A stretch of 64,000 nucleotides of DNA, from positions 88,423,114 through 88,487,113 of the forward strand of contig NC_090984.1 of assembly GCF_041146395.1 (NCBI RefSeq). The letters run 5' to 3'. Source of the DNA: Eulemur rufifrons (taxonomy: Eukaryota > Chordata > Mammalia > Primates > Lemuridae). Of this stretch, positions 11,880 through 24,271 are shown in pieces. The notes beneath the pieces were generated by a model. It was given only the letters and a program-made list of their open reading frames with translations, searched no databases and had not been told where the DNA came from. The stretch's first letter is position 1. The number at the start of each line of letters is the position of its first letter. The translations under genes were made by a program, and so were the position numbers.

Positions 11880-12832
11880 AATTATTTAATATTGCATTCT
11901 ATCTCTTCCATTGGATTCTTAATTACAACTTTTTGTATTCCTATTTTTAAAATGGTTCTAAATATTACAATATCCACCCTTTTTCCATTTACCTTCCTTC
12001 TCATCTTTGTGCTATTTATGTTGTACATTTAACCTCTACATGTTACATTATTGCAATGCAACAATGCAATGTAACAATTGCTATTATTTAGCTGTAAATA
12101 ATCAATGACTTTTTAAAGAATTTAATTAAAAAATGTTCTTTTACTTATCCACATATTTTTTATTTTTGATGTGCTTTATTCCCTGCTGTAAATCTGGTAT
12201 CATTTCCATTCAACCTGAATATTCTTTTAGCATTTTTTATAGTGTGGGTCTTTCTCAGCTTTTATTTATCTGGAAATGTCTATACTTTGCCTTCATTTCT
12301 GAAGAATATTTCTATTTCTAGCTTAATAGATTTTTCTTTAAACATATGAAAGTTTTTATTGTTTGAGCTTGTGTTGTTTCTAATGAGAAGTTAGTAGTCA
12401 TTCTTAACATTGCTCTTCTGTATATAGTATGTTTTTTTCTCTGACTGTTTTTATTTTGGGGCTTCATCAGTTCAACTATAATGTGCCTTGTTTGGTTTTC
12501 CTTGTTTTTATCTGCTTGGGGTTCACTAAGCTGATTAGATCTGTTGGTTGATGTTTTTCCATTAAATTTGGAATATTTTTGACCAATATTTGTTCAAATA
12601 TTTTCATCTACTTTATTCATTCTGTCCTTTCCTTCTGAGGCTCCAAGTACACACGTGTTAGACTGCTTGATACTGGCCCATGAGTCACTGAGACTGTTCA
12701 TTTCTTACATCTTTATTCTCTTTGTGCTTCACTTTGGATAAATTCTATTGACATTGCCTTCTAGTTTACTGATACTTTTTTGGTGATGGTTCAATATACT
12801 TTTAATCCCATCTAATGAATATTTTAGTCAGT
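11880..12832 (-). mobile_element. L1M fragment, continuation of the 10.3 kb piece
   Basis: Reverse-strand L1M inter-ORF and ORF1 text, for example 'atagtgtgggtctttctcag', 'tctggaaatgtctatacttt' and 'aattctattgacattgcctt'. With the plus-strand L1 removed, it abuts the 10305-10578 piece in consistent order. A short cruciform-capable repeat (arms 12041-12049 and 12068-12076) lies inside. Confidence 0.75.
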
Positions 12833-13050
12833 TTTATAGAGATATAATTTATACATAATAAAATTAATCAATTCTAGATATACAATTCTAAGAGTTTTGA
12901 CAAATGTACACAGTTGTGTAGTCATCAACACAATGAGGACATAGAACATTTCTCTCACCCCAAAATGTTCTCTCATGGGTGTTTGCAGTTAGTTCCCTCC
13001 TACCACCCCCAGATCTGTCACTATAGTTTTTGCCTTTTCAATATCATATA
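12833..13050 (-). mobile_element. L1ME-type 3' UTR, first part (split by MER2)
   Basis: 'ttatagagatataatttatac' and 'tgtgtagtcatcaacacaat' are the reverse-strand L1ME 3' UTR. The copy resumes at 13378 after the MER2 insertion. Confidence 0.7.
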
Positions 13051-13375
13051 CAGTGAGCCTTTTATTTCTATGGATTTGTCACCTGCAGAGTTAACCAACC
13101 ACAGATCAAAAATATTTTTTAAAAAATAATAAAATAAAAATAGAACAATAAAAATAATATAAATAAAAACAACACAGTATAACAACTGTTTACATAGCAT
13201 TCACATTGTGTTAGGTATTATAAGTAACCTAGAGATGATTTATAGTATATGAGAGTATATGCATAAGTCATATGCAAATACTATGCCATTTTATGTAAGA
13301 GACTTGAGCATCGGTGGATCTTGGTATCCTGGGGAGTCCTGGCACCAATTCCCCATGGATACTGAGTGATGACTA
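13051..13375 (+). mobile_element. MER2 (Tigger-type DNA transposon, non-autonomous)
   Basis: Starts 'cagtgagcc' and ends 'gatgacta', flanked by TA on both sides (13049-13050 and 13376-13377), the TA duplication of Tc1/mariner-superfamily elements. The interior has the MER2 blocks 'ttaaccaaccacagatcaaa', 'tttacatagcattcacattg', 'ttataagtaacctagagatg' and 'caccaattccccatggatac'. No transposase is encoded. Confidence 0.9.
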
Positions 13376-13377
13376 TA

Positions 13378-13855
13378 AAGAGAATTGAGCAGAAAACAGT
13401 CTTTTATGTTTGGCTTCTTTCAGTTGCTTTGCATTATGCCTTGGGATTCATCTATGTTCTGGCATGTGTCTGTAGTTAGTTTCATTATATTGCTGAGTAA
13501 TAGGTAGATGTATGTGTGTGCATGTAGCACATAGATGTGTGTATGAACACAGCACACTTTATCCATTCACCAGGTGATGGATATTTACTTTCAAGTTTGG
13601 AGCTATTAGGAATAAAGCTACTATGAACAATCATGTACAAGTCTTACGTGGACATATGCTTTAATTTGGGGGAAATAAATGCCTCAGAGTTGGATTGGTA
13701 GATCTCATTGGCAAATTTATTTTAATTTTATAAGAAACTACAAATTGTTTTCCAAAGTTGCTGTACTTTTGCATTTCCAATGAAAGTTCTAGTTGTTCCA
13801 CACCCTCAACATTTGATATTGTCAGGCTTTTTATCTTTTTATGTCCATTATTGAC
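13378..13855 (-). mobile_element. L1ME 3' end/ORF2 end, second part
   Basis: Reverse-strand L1 text: 'ttgggattcatctatgttct', 'ttatccattcaccaggtgat', 'attaggaataaagctactat', 'gttttccaaagttgctgtac'. This is the C-terminal end of ORF2 and 3' UTR, decayed. Confidence 0.8.
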
Positions 13856-14053
13856 TTTATTGTTTTTGTATCTTTGTTTTAGTTTTTAAGTAATTGTTTT
13901 AATGTTTACAATATGCATCATTAACTTATCACTGTCTACCTTCAAATAACATACAACTTCACATATAGTGTAAAAACTTTAGAACATAATGCTTTCTTTT
14001 CCCCTTCCCATCTTTTGTTTCATTGTCATTTTTTTTACTTCTTTTAAAAATTC
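13856..14053 (-). mobile_element. L1M/HAL1 inter-ORF piece, left of Alu
   Basis: 'gtttacaatatgcatcatta' and 'acttatcactgtctaccttc' are the reverse inter-ORF segment. It follows directly on the 3' end piece, which implies loss of most of ORF2, as in HAL1. The copy resumes at 14412. Confidence 0.65.
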
Positions 14054-14411
<358 letters not shown>

Positions 14412-16060
14412 AAAAATTCCACAATTCAGTGTTATATTTGCTTTAAACAGTTAATTATGCTTTAAAGAGGTTAAAAATGAGGGAAAAGGCTCTGAAATTT
14501 GCCCACCCACATATTTAGCAATAACAATGGATTTCAATCTTTTGTGTAGATCAAAATTCTCATCTCTCTGAAGAACTATCTTTAATATTTCTTATAGCAC
14601 AGGTCTGCTGATAATAATTCTCCCAGCTTTTTTTTGTCTGAAAAATTCTTTATTTTACCTTCCATTTGAAGATATTTTTACTGAATAAACAATTCCAACT
14701 TGGCAGCTATCTTTCCCCTTCCCCTTATCCCTGCCCATTACTGTAAAGATCTATCTCTATTGTCTTGTGGCTTGCAATGTTTCTAAAGAGAAGTCTGTTG
14801 TCATTCTTGTCTTTGTTCCTCTAAATATATGCGTTTTTTCTCTGAGTTTTTTTAAGATGTTATTTTTGGAACTATGGTTTTATAGTTCTCATCAAATGTG
14901 GAGCATTTTGGCAATAATTCCTTCAAACATTTTTCTCTCCTGATCTCTCCATTCCTTCTGGGACTACGGTTACAAGCAGTTAGACCACATAATATTGTTC
15001 CACAAGTCACACAGGCTGTATTTTTTTTCATTCATTTTTCCTTTCTGTGATTCATTTTGGGTACTTTCTATTGCTATGTCTTCAGGTTCACTGATCTTTC
15101 CTTTTGTAATTAATCTGCTGTTAATCCCAACATGTTTTCCTCTATCTTTTTGAACACATATTTTAAACAGCTATTTGAATGTCCTTGTTTAATAGTTCCA
15201 TCATGTGTGCCATTTCTGGAACTGGTTTTATTGACTGACTTTTCTTTTGGTCATGCATCATCTTTTTTAACTTGTTTGCATGCCTGGTAATTTTGGATTT
15301 AATGCTGCATATTGTGAGTTTTAGGGTTTTGGTTACTGGATTTTGTTACTTTTCTTTAAATAGTGTTGAATTTTCTTCTGGTGTATACTTAAATTACTTG
15401 AAATCAGTTGAATGCTTTCAAGCTTTGCTTTTGAAAATTTTAGTATATGTTCAGAGCACTTTAATCTTGGATTATTTTTGCCCCACTACTAAGGCTTCTG
15501 AAATGTCTATCTGATGTCCACATGTCCAGAGGTCTTACCGTTTTGGTTGGTAGAAGCATTAACTATTTCTAGCCTTTTCAAGCTCTGGAAATTATTCTGC
15601 CTACTTCTGTGAAGTGGTTCTTTCCCTAACCTGAGGTAGTTTCCTTTCATAGCTAAGCCCATCAATATTCATCAAAAGTCTTAAGTGGATCCTTCTGCAG
15701 ATTTCTGGAATTTTTTTCTCTGTGTAGGTCCTTCCTCTCCAGTATTTTAATCCACAAATTCTAGCCATGTTGGTCTGTTGAAGTTCCAGTTTCTGCCTTC
15801 TCAATTTGGTGAGATTATTAGGCTCTATCTGAGTGCTCCATCCTTGCACTGCATCCTAGAAATTGCTTCCAGATTATAAGATGATACAATTGTAAGGCTC
15901 ATTTGATTTGCTCTTTTCTCAGGGATTATAATCCTATGTTACCTGTTGTCTGATTTCTAAAAATTATCATTTCATATATTTTGCTTGGTTTTCTAGTAAT
16001 TCCTGGCAGGAAGGTAAATCTTGTCCCTATTATTACCTCATGGCTGGAGAGTAGATGTCA
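14412..16060 (-). mobile_element. L1M/HAL1 ORF1 and 5' region
   Basis: Reverse-strand L1M text: 'cttatagcacaggtctgctg', 'tctattgctatgtcttcagg', 'aatctgctgttaatcccaac'. It ends near 16060 at 'tcatggctggagagtagatg', a 5' UTR-like end. Together with 12833-13855 it forms a HAL1-like element without the body of ORF2. Open frames inside (15272-15514, 15601-15849) are broken. Confidence 0.7.
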
Positions 16061-16069
16061 TCATCAGTT

Positions 16070-16725
16070 TTCTATTATCTTTTAAAAATTTGAGCCATTC
16101 TGTTGGGTATGTAGCAGTATTTCATTGTGGTTTTAATTTGCATTTCCCTATTGACTAATCATGTTGAGCATCTTCTCATATGCTTATTTGTCATTCTTAT
16201 ATCTTCTTTGCTAAAGTGTGCCTTCCAAGCTTTAATCCATTTTTAAAATTTTTGAATTGTAAGATTTCTTTATATATTCTAACTAAAAGGCCTTTAACAG
16301 ACATATATTTTGCAATTTTTTTCTCAAAGTCTTTGGTGTGATTTTCAACTTTTTTAGAAGTGATTTTCAAAGAGCAACATATTTAAAATTTGATAGAATT
16401 TAACATACCAATTTTTTTCTTTTATAACAGATTTATGCTTTTGTGTTTTATCTAAGAATGCTTTGCCTAAATCAAGGTCAAAGAATTTTTCTCCTAGGTT
16501 TTCTTCTAGACCCTTTAGAGATTAGCTTCTACATTTACATCTGTGATTCATTTCAAGTTAATTTTTGAGTACCATGTGAAATAAGCATCAAGGTTTATTT
16601 TTCCCATAGGGGTATCAGTTGTGCCAGTCGGCTGTTTAGAAGACTATCCTTACTCTATTGAATTATTTTGGCAACTTGTTAAAAGTCAGAAATCTCATTC
16701 TGACTCTTCACTCTCTCATGTCTGT
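16070..16725 (-). mobile_element. L1M ORF2 3' part
   Basis: Reverse-strand ORF2 signature: 'gtggttttaatttgcatttc', 'tctttatatattctaactaa', 'aagaatgctttgcctaaatc', 'gttttcttctagaccctt'. Order and strand are right for one L1 copy; frames are destroyed. Confidence 0.8.
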
Positions 16726-16845
16726 CTGTCTTTCTCTTTTTCTCACTGGCTCTTGCTTCTCTCCATCCATCTATCCACTCATTTATTCAACACTCACCCG
16801 TCCATCCACTTACCTACCTATCTTATCTCTCAAGTCTAGAAAAAG
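16726..16845. repeat. Pyrimidine-rich low-complexity, TCCA/TCCAT runs
   Basis: 'ctgtctgtctttctcttttt', then repeated 'ccatccatctatccactcat' and 'cgtccatccacttacctacc'. Imperfect tetranucleotide repeat of the TCCA type. Confidence 0.7.
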
Positions 16846-17594
16846 TTTAAGTCTTCATATCATAATGCTCAGATTTCAAAGACAGAAAATGCTTAACCCT
16901 GTTATATTTCCATAACAAGTAGAGGGAATATAAATGTGACTTCTAACATCGATCATGTGTGAAAATAAATTCCAGAGAATTTTACTTGGGTAGTTGCTTA
17001 AGCCCCAAAACAATAGTTTCCTCAACAAGATTTATCAAGCAACTTAAAAGAAATTAAAATATCAGACTGTGACTTAAAAAGTAAGCAGATGGAAGTCAAG
17101 ACTACATTTATTCAATGCAAAATAATGCCAATTGAATATAGAGTTATGGAGTAATCTGGGGTGAGAAAGTCCATATGAAACCGATATAGTTTCATAATTA
17201 CCTTTTTGAAAAAGTACTCCTTGTGAAACAGTTTGAAAAATTGTTGTGAAAATCCTTTTGACAATTTGAAGAATCATTACTAGAAAAAAATGTTTTTATA
17301 TTTCACTAGCATTCATTTTCTCTGGTGCTTTAGTGCCCTTAATTGCAGTATTAAACAGTACCAACTTTGAATATCAAAAGGGAGAGGAGGAAAGGAGCCA
17401 TCTGGAGTTTATTTCTCTTGGAGGCAAGATTTCTAATTGCACATGGTTGTACTCTTGCTAACTCTATTGCTCATTCCAAGGTTTTCTATTTATTCAGTAA
17501 TCATAATGTTAGAATATTGTGTCTAGCCTTTTATTTGAAGAGGGCTTTATCGTTTGGAAAAACACTTCCATATCCGTTACCTTATTTGAGCCTC
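16846..17594. other. Unique AT-rich DNA, no feature seen
   Basis: Short frames 17074-17277 (minus) and 17367-17627 (plus) have no recognised content. Confidence 0.45.
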
Positions 17595-17690
17595 ATAACA
17601 TTCATCCATTCATTAGACAAATACTGAGTGCCTATACTCTACTGGGCACTGAAAATACAATGGTGAAAAAGATGATTTTGATGGTGTTTG
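17595..17690 (-). repeat. L2-like LINE 3' end, split copy (left part)
   Basis: Reverse L2-like tail 'ttcatccattcattagacaa', 'atactgagtgcctatactct', 'actgggcactgaaaatacaa', 'tggtgaaaaagatg'. The expected continuation ('aggtccttaccctcat...') is found at 18655, so the copy appears split by the plus-strand L2-like element. Confidence 0.7.
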
Positions 17691-17699
17691 ATAAATTTG

Positions 17700-18652
17700 T
17701 ATCTCCAGCCAGTATATCTTCCCGTGAACTTCAGTATATCTAACATATTCAACATTTCCACTTGGATTTCTAATATGTGTCTCAAAATTAATTAGTACAT
17801 CTAAAACCAAACTCCTTATCCCTGCCTCCACCCTTTTCTTTCCCCAAGCTTCCCATCTCTGTTCTAGATCTTCAGGCTGAAACCGGGAGGCATCCCTAAT
17901 TCCTCTCTTTCCTCCCCACCCCGCATCCAACCTATCAGGAGATCCTGTAACCTCTGCCTTCAAAATATGCCTGGAATCGAAGCTCTTCACCCACTGCCAC
18001 TGTTACCACCCCACTCAAATCACTTTTGCTTCTTGTCTGGGCCATTGCTCTCACCGCCACAGGTCACACTGCTTCCAGCAAATCCTTCCTTCAATGTGTT
18101 CTCCACACAGCAGTCACAGTGGGCCTCATCAAACAGACGTAGCTCCCCACTCAAGCCAGCCAGTCTTCTCATCTTACTCAGAATAGAACCAAAGTCAGTG
18201 CTACGAATTAGACGTTCTTCTCTCTCCGTCTCCTCCCACTGTGCTCCTCCCTTGCTTGACTCCAGCCACACAGCCTTTGGAGCAAACAAAGGCCTTTGCC
18301 CTTGGCGCTCTCACTTTCTGGAATACCCCAGCTCCAGCTGCAAGCAGGTCTCGTTCCTTCACTTTCTTCAAGTCTCATTAAAATGTTACCTATTCAGAGA
18401 GACCTTCCCTGGCCACCTGGTATAAATGTCACCCTCCTGATGTCCTGTTTTATCCCCTTGCTTCCCTTATTCTTCTTCACAGCACCTATTGCCACTGGAC
18501 TTGTTACAAAGTGATTTGCTTATTCTTTGAAGGCCCAATTTCCCTATCTGAAAACAAGGCCTTGATCTCCTGACTTTATTTCCTGATTCATTCCCAGACA
18601 CAGGACAGTGTCTGGCACCTAGAAGCCACTAAACAATATTTGTTAAATGAAT
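17700..18652 (+). repeat. L2/CR1-like LINE fragment, long
   Basis: Plus-strand LINE text: 'ccacttggatttctaatatg', 'gaaaccgggaggcatcccta', 'tcctcccactgtgctcct', 'aggcctttgcccttggcgct', 'gagagaccttccctggccac'. It ends with 'cagtgtctggcacctagaag' and 'tgttaaatgaatcc'. Open frame 17967-18425 (152 codons) runs through this decayed LINE and does not resemble a host protein. Exact family uncertain. Confidence 0.65.
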
Positions 18653-18654
18653 CC

Positions 18655-18866
18655 ATAAAGAAATACAAGGTCCTTACCCTCATAATCCTTATACTGTAAT
18701 TGGAGACAGGCAACAAACAAAAAAGCAGAGTTTGGGGAAGGAGTTGGAAACTTGGCAATGTGATCGAGAGCAGCTGTGTGGTTGGAGGGAGACACTTTAG
18801 ATAGGATGTCTCTCATTTGAAACAGGGCCTGAGTAACAGGAAGAAGCCAACCTTGCAGCAGAATCA
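18655..18866 (-). repeat. L2-like LINE, split copy (right part)
   Basis: 'aaggtccttaccctcataat', 'ggagacaggcaacaaacaaa', 'gggagacactttagatagga', 'gggcctgagtaacaggaag' continue the minus-strand element begun at 17595. Confidence 0.65.
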
Positions 18867-18871
18867 TTATT

Positions 18872-18985
18872 TTTTTATTTTATGGATCAGAAAACTGAGG
18901 CTAAAAGAGGCTGTGGGCCTTTTTGCATCTGTAGAGGAGTAGAAGTGAGTTTAAAATCCCCAAACTCTGACCAGTATTTGTTGTT
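18872..18985 (-). repeat. MIR SINE fragment
   Basis: 'ttttatggatcagaaaactg', 'aggctaaaagaggctgtggg' and a tail with 'aaactctgacc' give the minus-strand MIR core. Confidence 0.7.
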
Positions 18986-20021
18986 CTTTATGTTAAACGT
19001 CAAAGCCTTTCACAATTAAAAGCACTAAAATGCAACACTTATAAAAAAACAAAAACAAAAAACAATCCAGCCTATCTCTTTGCTAACTTTAGGGCAAGAA
19101 TCTCCACCCCGTCTAGGCAGATTGGCAGCTGGCCACATGGAAACAGTTGGAAAATATATTTAGTTTTTCCTGTTCCATTTTATATTCAACCTTTGCATTT
19201 AAGACTAGAGAGTATTGAGCTCAGCCGTAGAAAAAAAGAAAGTCCCTGATTGTTCTCACTCAGACAGCCACTTCTTAAAAGTCATTTCTCTTAATTCCAC
19301 GAAATAGTCCCAGAGGAGTGACCTCCTTCAGTTACACAGTGCTGAGCTTGTCCTGGAGTTTCTGGAATGCTGCTCCGGGATTTCTTTTTCAAATGATCAA
19401 GTCATGTTCATTGCTTTCTAGTCCACAGAGCTCTCTCAAGCTTTTTTTATTTTTTCAAACAGAGAGCAATGCAGGACTGAGTCCTCCCTGGTTTCATTCC
19501 TGCTTTCTGTAGCAAATGGTAATCCTGCCTTGAGATACTGTGGCTCCCCTCGGTAAATAACCCAGGAGCCTTCGGTAAAGCATGATTGATAACATCATTG
19601 GAAAAAAGTAAAAGAAAAATCGACTGAGATGACTCATTCTGGTAGGCTTGAGGCCTAGTTGAGAATGTACCCAACAGCACAAAACTTTGAAAAGCAGAGG
19701 CAAAATTCAAACCTTTGCTGACCTTAATGCTTAGTAATTTGCCACCTCACCACCTCATTCTCTCTTGCTCTAGCTTTCATTTTTATATACATGACTTAAC
19801 TAATTTCTAGGCCTGTCTCCAATGATGCAATGCAGAAAGGAGTTGGGAGAGATTCAGGCAAGGAATGCAAAATTCTTAGCACGAAAAATGACTTTTGAAA
19901 TGAACGCAGGGAAAAGGACATTCTTCTTTCTTCTTTCCCTTTTTAATTTTGGGTTTTTGTTTGTTTGGTTGGTTGGTTGTGGTTCAAAGAATAGAAAGGT
20001 TGATGGTTGGTTGGTGCAATG
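18986..20021. other. Unique DNA, no feature seen
   Basis: Pyrimidine- and T-rich in places; (TTGG)n-like run at about 19957-19980. Overlapping frames at 19447-19710 (minus) have no known content. Confidence 0.45.
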
Positions 20022-20345
20022 TTGTAGTTAGGGTTCTCTAGAGAGACAGAAATGATAGAATATATAGAGAGAAGGAGCAATAAGAAGGGATTTATTAGGG
20101 GAATTGGCTCACTCGATGACAGAGGCTGAAAAGTCCCAGGATAAGCTGTTCACAAGCTGAAGAACCAGGGAAGCTGGTTGTATGGCTCAATTCAAGTCCA
20201 AAGGCCTAAGAACTCAGGGGGCCCTGGTGAGACATCTGGAGTCCAAAGGCTGGAGAGCCTGAAGTTCTGATGTCCAAGGGCAGGAGAGAAGGGCATTCCA
20301 GCTCCATAAGCGACAACCTGATTAAGAGAGTTTTATTAAGACTAG
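20022..20345 (-). mobile_element. LTR-like repeat, same family as 42.98 and 38.36 kb
   Basis: Starts 'tgtagttagggttctctaga' and contains 'gggatttattaggggaattg', 'gctcactcgatgacagaggc' and 'gtccaaaggctggagagcct'. Same layout as the copy at 42982-43582 (minus) and the reverse of the one at 38357 (plus). The termini are TG...CA-like. Only the 3' portion of the LTR is recognisable. Confidence 0.65.
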
Positions 20346-20586
20346 TTTAAGGTGTTACTAAAGCAGAAAAAGAGATTCATAAGGGATCTTCCCGGTGAGA
20401 AAAAGAGATGGATGTATTAGAATCATAGAAACAGGAAATGGTTAACTAGAAAGCCCCACTGAAAATATTCCAAAGCATAAAAGAAAGGAGGAGAGTATTG
20501 GGTGCTCACTCAACATCTCAGGGCCTATGATACTGGTAGGAAAGGAAAGAACAGGGGAACTGAACTTACTGAAATTCAGAGTGTGG

Positions 20587-20588
<2 letters not shown>

Positions 20589-20619
<31 letters not shown>
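20589..20619. repeat. (TG)n microsatellite
   Basis: Uninterrupted GT/TG run of about 14-15 units, likely length-polymorphic. Confidence 0.97.
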
Positions 20620-20620
<1 letters not shown>

Positions 20621-22033
20621 ATGGGGGAGGACCATTATGTGAAACTACAAAGCAAGTGTATGAGACTCGAATTGGCTTTGCCGATGAGGACAGGGTCTGC
20701 AGGTGGGTCTCTTGGCATGCTGGAAATAATGGCACTATGTATGCTTGATGGAAATAATTTAGTGAAAGCACATGATTGCTACATGCAATTAAAGTTGGAA
20801 TAAAACATGATTTATGATTTTATGTTTGCATATTCAGGATTATATTATAATTCAATGGAATAGTAACAAGAGGTGTGTGTAAATTATGTTCCTGGCTTGG
20901 GTACAGGATGGAAACCAGTGTGGATGGGCTAGGGGCAGTGGTGGCTCTAGGAAACTCTGGCACATCTCTAGGAAGCTGAGATTGTTGAGGGCTTGGCTGT
21001 TCAGGTAGGAAAACCATTAGGATCTTGGTTTGAACTCTCAAAGAATGAAGCTTTTACAGTTGAGGGAGAGGTATGAGCTCCTATGACTAGGTTGAGAGAA
21101 TTTTTAGAAGAGGATTATCCTGTCGATACCGGACTGTGCCTTGCCGAAAGCAATTTTCCTGATGAGAGCTCCGTTCCTACTGGTGTATAGATTTGATCAA
21201 GGAAAACTGTTCACCCGCATCTCTACCAGCTAATGATATTCTCACACTGGTCTTTCTCTTTCTTGCTCTCTTTCTTTTGCTTGAAGCCAAGGAGTAATTG
21301 GTTAATTGTTCCTCATTAAATGTTAACTACTTATTATTAATCTAAGGAACTTGGGTCTTCGGACATGAGAATGAGAATCCAGCAATCATAGTAGGTAGAT
21401 TTATGGTTAACATTTCGTGCATGATGACATTATTAACACATTGACTGCCACACAAAAAAATCAGAAATTTTTCTTTGGGGCCACAGTGTTTTATTATGAA
21501 AATAGAATAAAAACTTCGAGTGTAATTTAAAGGTAAACATAATAGAAAAACAAAATTCACTGACTTCTATTCATTTAATCCACATTTTTAGAATTAAATT
21601 ATCAATATTAATTGTAACAATACAAACATCAACAAGTAAAATTTTATATATGCTTCATGCAGCCCCAGGGTCAAAACTAAAGTGAGTTAAATACAACTCT
21701 CATGGCAGTTAATACATTAAACCAGAAAGAATTAAAGAGATAGAACATGATTTGGGGAACAGACATATTGAATTTGAGGTACCAATGGAACATCCAAATT
21801 ACAGCGTCCAGGAGATGGTGGTATATGCATATCTAGAGCTCAAGAAATAAAAATGGATTAGGGATAGAGACATAGGAATCATTAGTATATATGAATGATG
21901 AATGCAAGACTTAAGAGTGAATAAAATAACCCAGGATGAATGAGTGAGAAGCTGGTCACTCATTCAAGATAAGATCATTAGGGAACTCCAACTTTAAGGG
22001 TGAATCGAGCCACAGGATCTCAGAAAGAGAAAA
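20620..22033. other. Unique DNA, no feature seen
   Basis: No recognised repeat or gene. 21342-21560 (minus) is a chance frame. Confidence 0.45.
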
Positions 22034-22399
22034 TGTTATGGACTGAATGTTTGTATCCCGCAAAATTCATTTGTTGATATCTAAACACCAATGTGATGGT
22101 ATTTGGAGGTGGAACCTTTGGGAGCTAATTCAGTCATGAGGGTGGAGCCCTCATGAATGGGATTAGTGCCCTTGTAAGAAGAGGCCAGAGAGCTATCTCA
22201 CTCTCTTTCCACTATGTGAGTATGCAATAAGATGTTGGCAGTCTGCAACCCAGAAGAGGGCCCGCACTACAACTGACCATGCCAACACCCTGATGTCAGA
22301 CTTCCAGTCTCCAGAACTGTGGGAAATAACTTGCTGTTGTTTATAAGCCACCCAATCTATGCTATTCTGCTATAGCAGCCTGATTGGACTAAGAAACCA
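22034..22399 (+). mobile_element. MLT1A0-like MaLR solo LTR
   Basis: Nearly complete LTR: 'tgttatggactgaatgtttg', 'tttggaggtggaacctttgg', 'catgagggtggagccctcat', 'aatgggattagtgcccttgt', 'gacttccagtctccagaact' and 'gtttataagccacccaatct'. Terminus 'actaagaaacca'. Ancient ERVL-MaLR retrotransposon; no internal part. Confidence 0.9.
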
Positions 22400-23283
22400 T
22401 GAGATGTGACATAATCACAGGAGTGACAGGTCATCATGTTCACAGGGGAGGGAACTGCACAAAGGTGAGGGTCTTTGAGGATCATTCTTAGAATTCTGCT
22501 ACCATAATTTAATGGCCTTCATCCTTTTAAATATAATCAGTAGTACCAACTTTTTAGAGTAGATCTGGACACAACCAAAAGTCATTTAGTGAATAAGATG
22601 GGTGAACAGTTTTTTATTTTGAAAAATAGATTTGAATGTAAAGTAGTAGGAATGTTTTGCTTGCATGACCCATAAACAAGATCTGAAAGTAACTTCAGCA
22701 TGGAAGTTTTCTTATTTCACATTTGATTATGCTACTGCAGTGTGTGTTATGGGAACCAGTGTGTGGGGAAAAACCACATTTGAATGGAAGCATAAATACA
22801 TGAAGCCCAAAATTCCCTTTCCCTGTTTTAGATAGACTGGTCTCCTGAGTCCAACATTTATTCACTAACAATGGAATTTGTGTCTTAATTTTCCTTTCCC
22901 TCCCACCTGCAAGTCACACTGGGCCAAAGGGGTAAAATTCTTGTCTAGCTCAGCAGTTCTAAAGAGGAGCAAGGCCTCCTGGGTGTTATTTGGAGAGATG
23001 GTGAGAGACAGGCTTTTGCATTTCTGTGGGGTTTGGACAGGCTCTGCATCTACCACAGGTGGGTGGTCTAAACAATCTGCAGACAGTTGAACTCCTCGGG
23101 GTTTGGGGTCCTGGGATGTGGCCAGTATTTCAAAAGTGAGTCCATTCTGGACAGTTTTCTGGAGGCAAAACCTCAGAATCAAAAATGACCTCATTAAAAT
23201 AAGGAGAGGCAGCTGAAGCTGAGGTCCCAGAGGGAGCTGTTTTTCCTCAGACTTCCTCTATTTGACTTTCTTCAGCCAAAAAG
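22400..23283. other. Unique DNA, no feature seen
   Basis: Overlapping frames at 22865-23194 (minus, 109 codons) and 22878-23090 (plus) have no recognisable domains. Confidence 0.45.
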
Positions 23284-23644
23284 TAAGATAAATAAATAAA
23301 TAACAAAGCCTACATGTTTTCCCTAGTACGGAAGAAACCATCTTCCTAAGGCTGTCCCCTTTCCACTCTTGAGCTTTGTACCGTCACATGCTGAGAGGGA
23401 GAGAGGGTAATGGGGGACAGAAGGGTGGCCTCCACTCACCAGACCTACAGGACACAGTTATAGAGACTGATGCAGGAAAAACACTGGACCTAAGGCTCAG
23501 TGTTGCATAACTATGGCAAATTCTATGGCAAAAAGGGAAAGGCAGGACATAATCAGTCAGAGATGAAAACCCTCTCAAAGAGCAAGATAATGAGAACCCC
23601 TATATTAGTGGCAGAATTTCTTAAATTTGCAAGGGTAGGACTTG
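23284..23644. other. (AAAT)n run then unique DNA
   Basis: 'aagataaataaataaataac' near 23284-23303; the rest carries nothing recognisable. Confidence 0.5.
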
Positions 23645-23792
23645 TAAGATGTGCATTAAGTAGATTAAAAAAAAAACCTACCAAAACCATAATAAAAACA
23701 AAACACCAACTTCCCTTAGAATTGGCTGATCAGACTCTGTTAGAAGAAGCCTCTTTTCAACAAACTCCGTTAATAATGCCTGATTAAGATGA
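23645..23792 (+). repeat. Unidentified repeat, copy 1 of a local pair
   Basis: An A/C-rich lead ('ctaccaaaaccataataaaa') is followed by 'caacttcccttagaattggc', 'tgatcagactctgttagaag', 'aagcctc' and 'caacaaactccgttaataat'. The same order occurs at 24525-24690. I do not recognise the family; an old LTR end is possible. Confidence 0.55.
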
Positions 23793-24270
23793 ATGCTTGT
23801 CTTCTTATACAAAGCAACTAGCTTGGTATAATAATGGAAATACTCTTTAAAATATATAAATATACATTTATTTTTCAAATTTTTCATTGTGTCTGACCAA
23901 GATTCCCTCTTTACCATCATGCATCTTACGTAAACTGTTTTCTATTTCATTTTATCAATATCTTGGCCCTAAGATATTTTACCCAAACTGTCACTGAAAT
24001 GAATTAACTATTTAATGAAATTAAATAAATATTAAACTTAACAAACTCTTCCTTTTGCTATTTTTCTCTTTCCTTTCTTTTTCTGGCCCACCCAGAATAA
24101 AAATTTTCAAATTTAATATATCATCTTCTCAATAACAAAACTTCAAGCAACTCAGTGGGTGGAGAATTTAATTCGGAGTGTTTTTGAAATATGAGAATTA
24201 AAACTTCATTTGCCACCTATTTAAAAATTACTTTCAAAATCCTTTGTGACCCAGAGAGAAAAGAACTTGG
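23793..24270. other. AT-rich unique DNA, no feature seen
   Basis: No repeat or gene recognised. Confidence 0.45.
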
Positions 24271-24271
24271 C

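Noticed and set aside
17967..18425. 152-codon plus frame, with an opposed 89-codon minus frame
   Set aside because: Lies in an L2-like LINE fragment; no host protein resemblance.
20589..20619. (TG)n as a possible Z-DNA regulatory element
   Set aside because: An ordinary dinucleotide microsatellite without neighbouring promoter signals.
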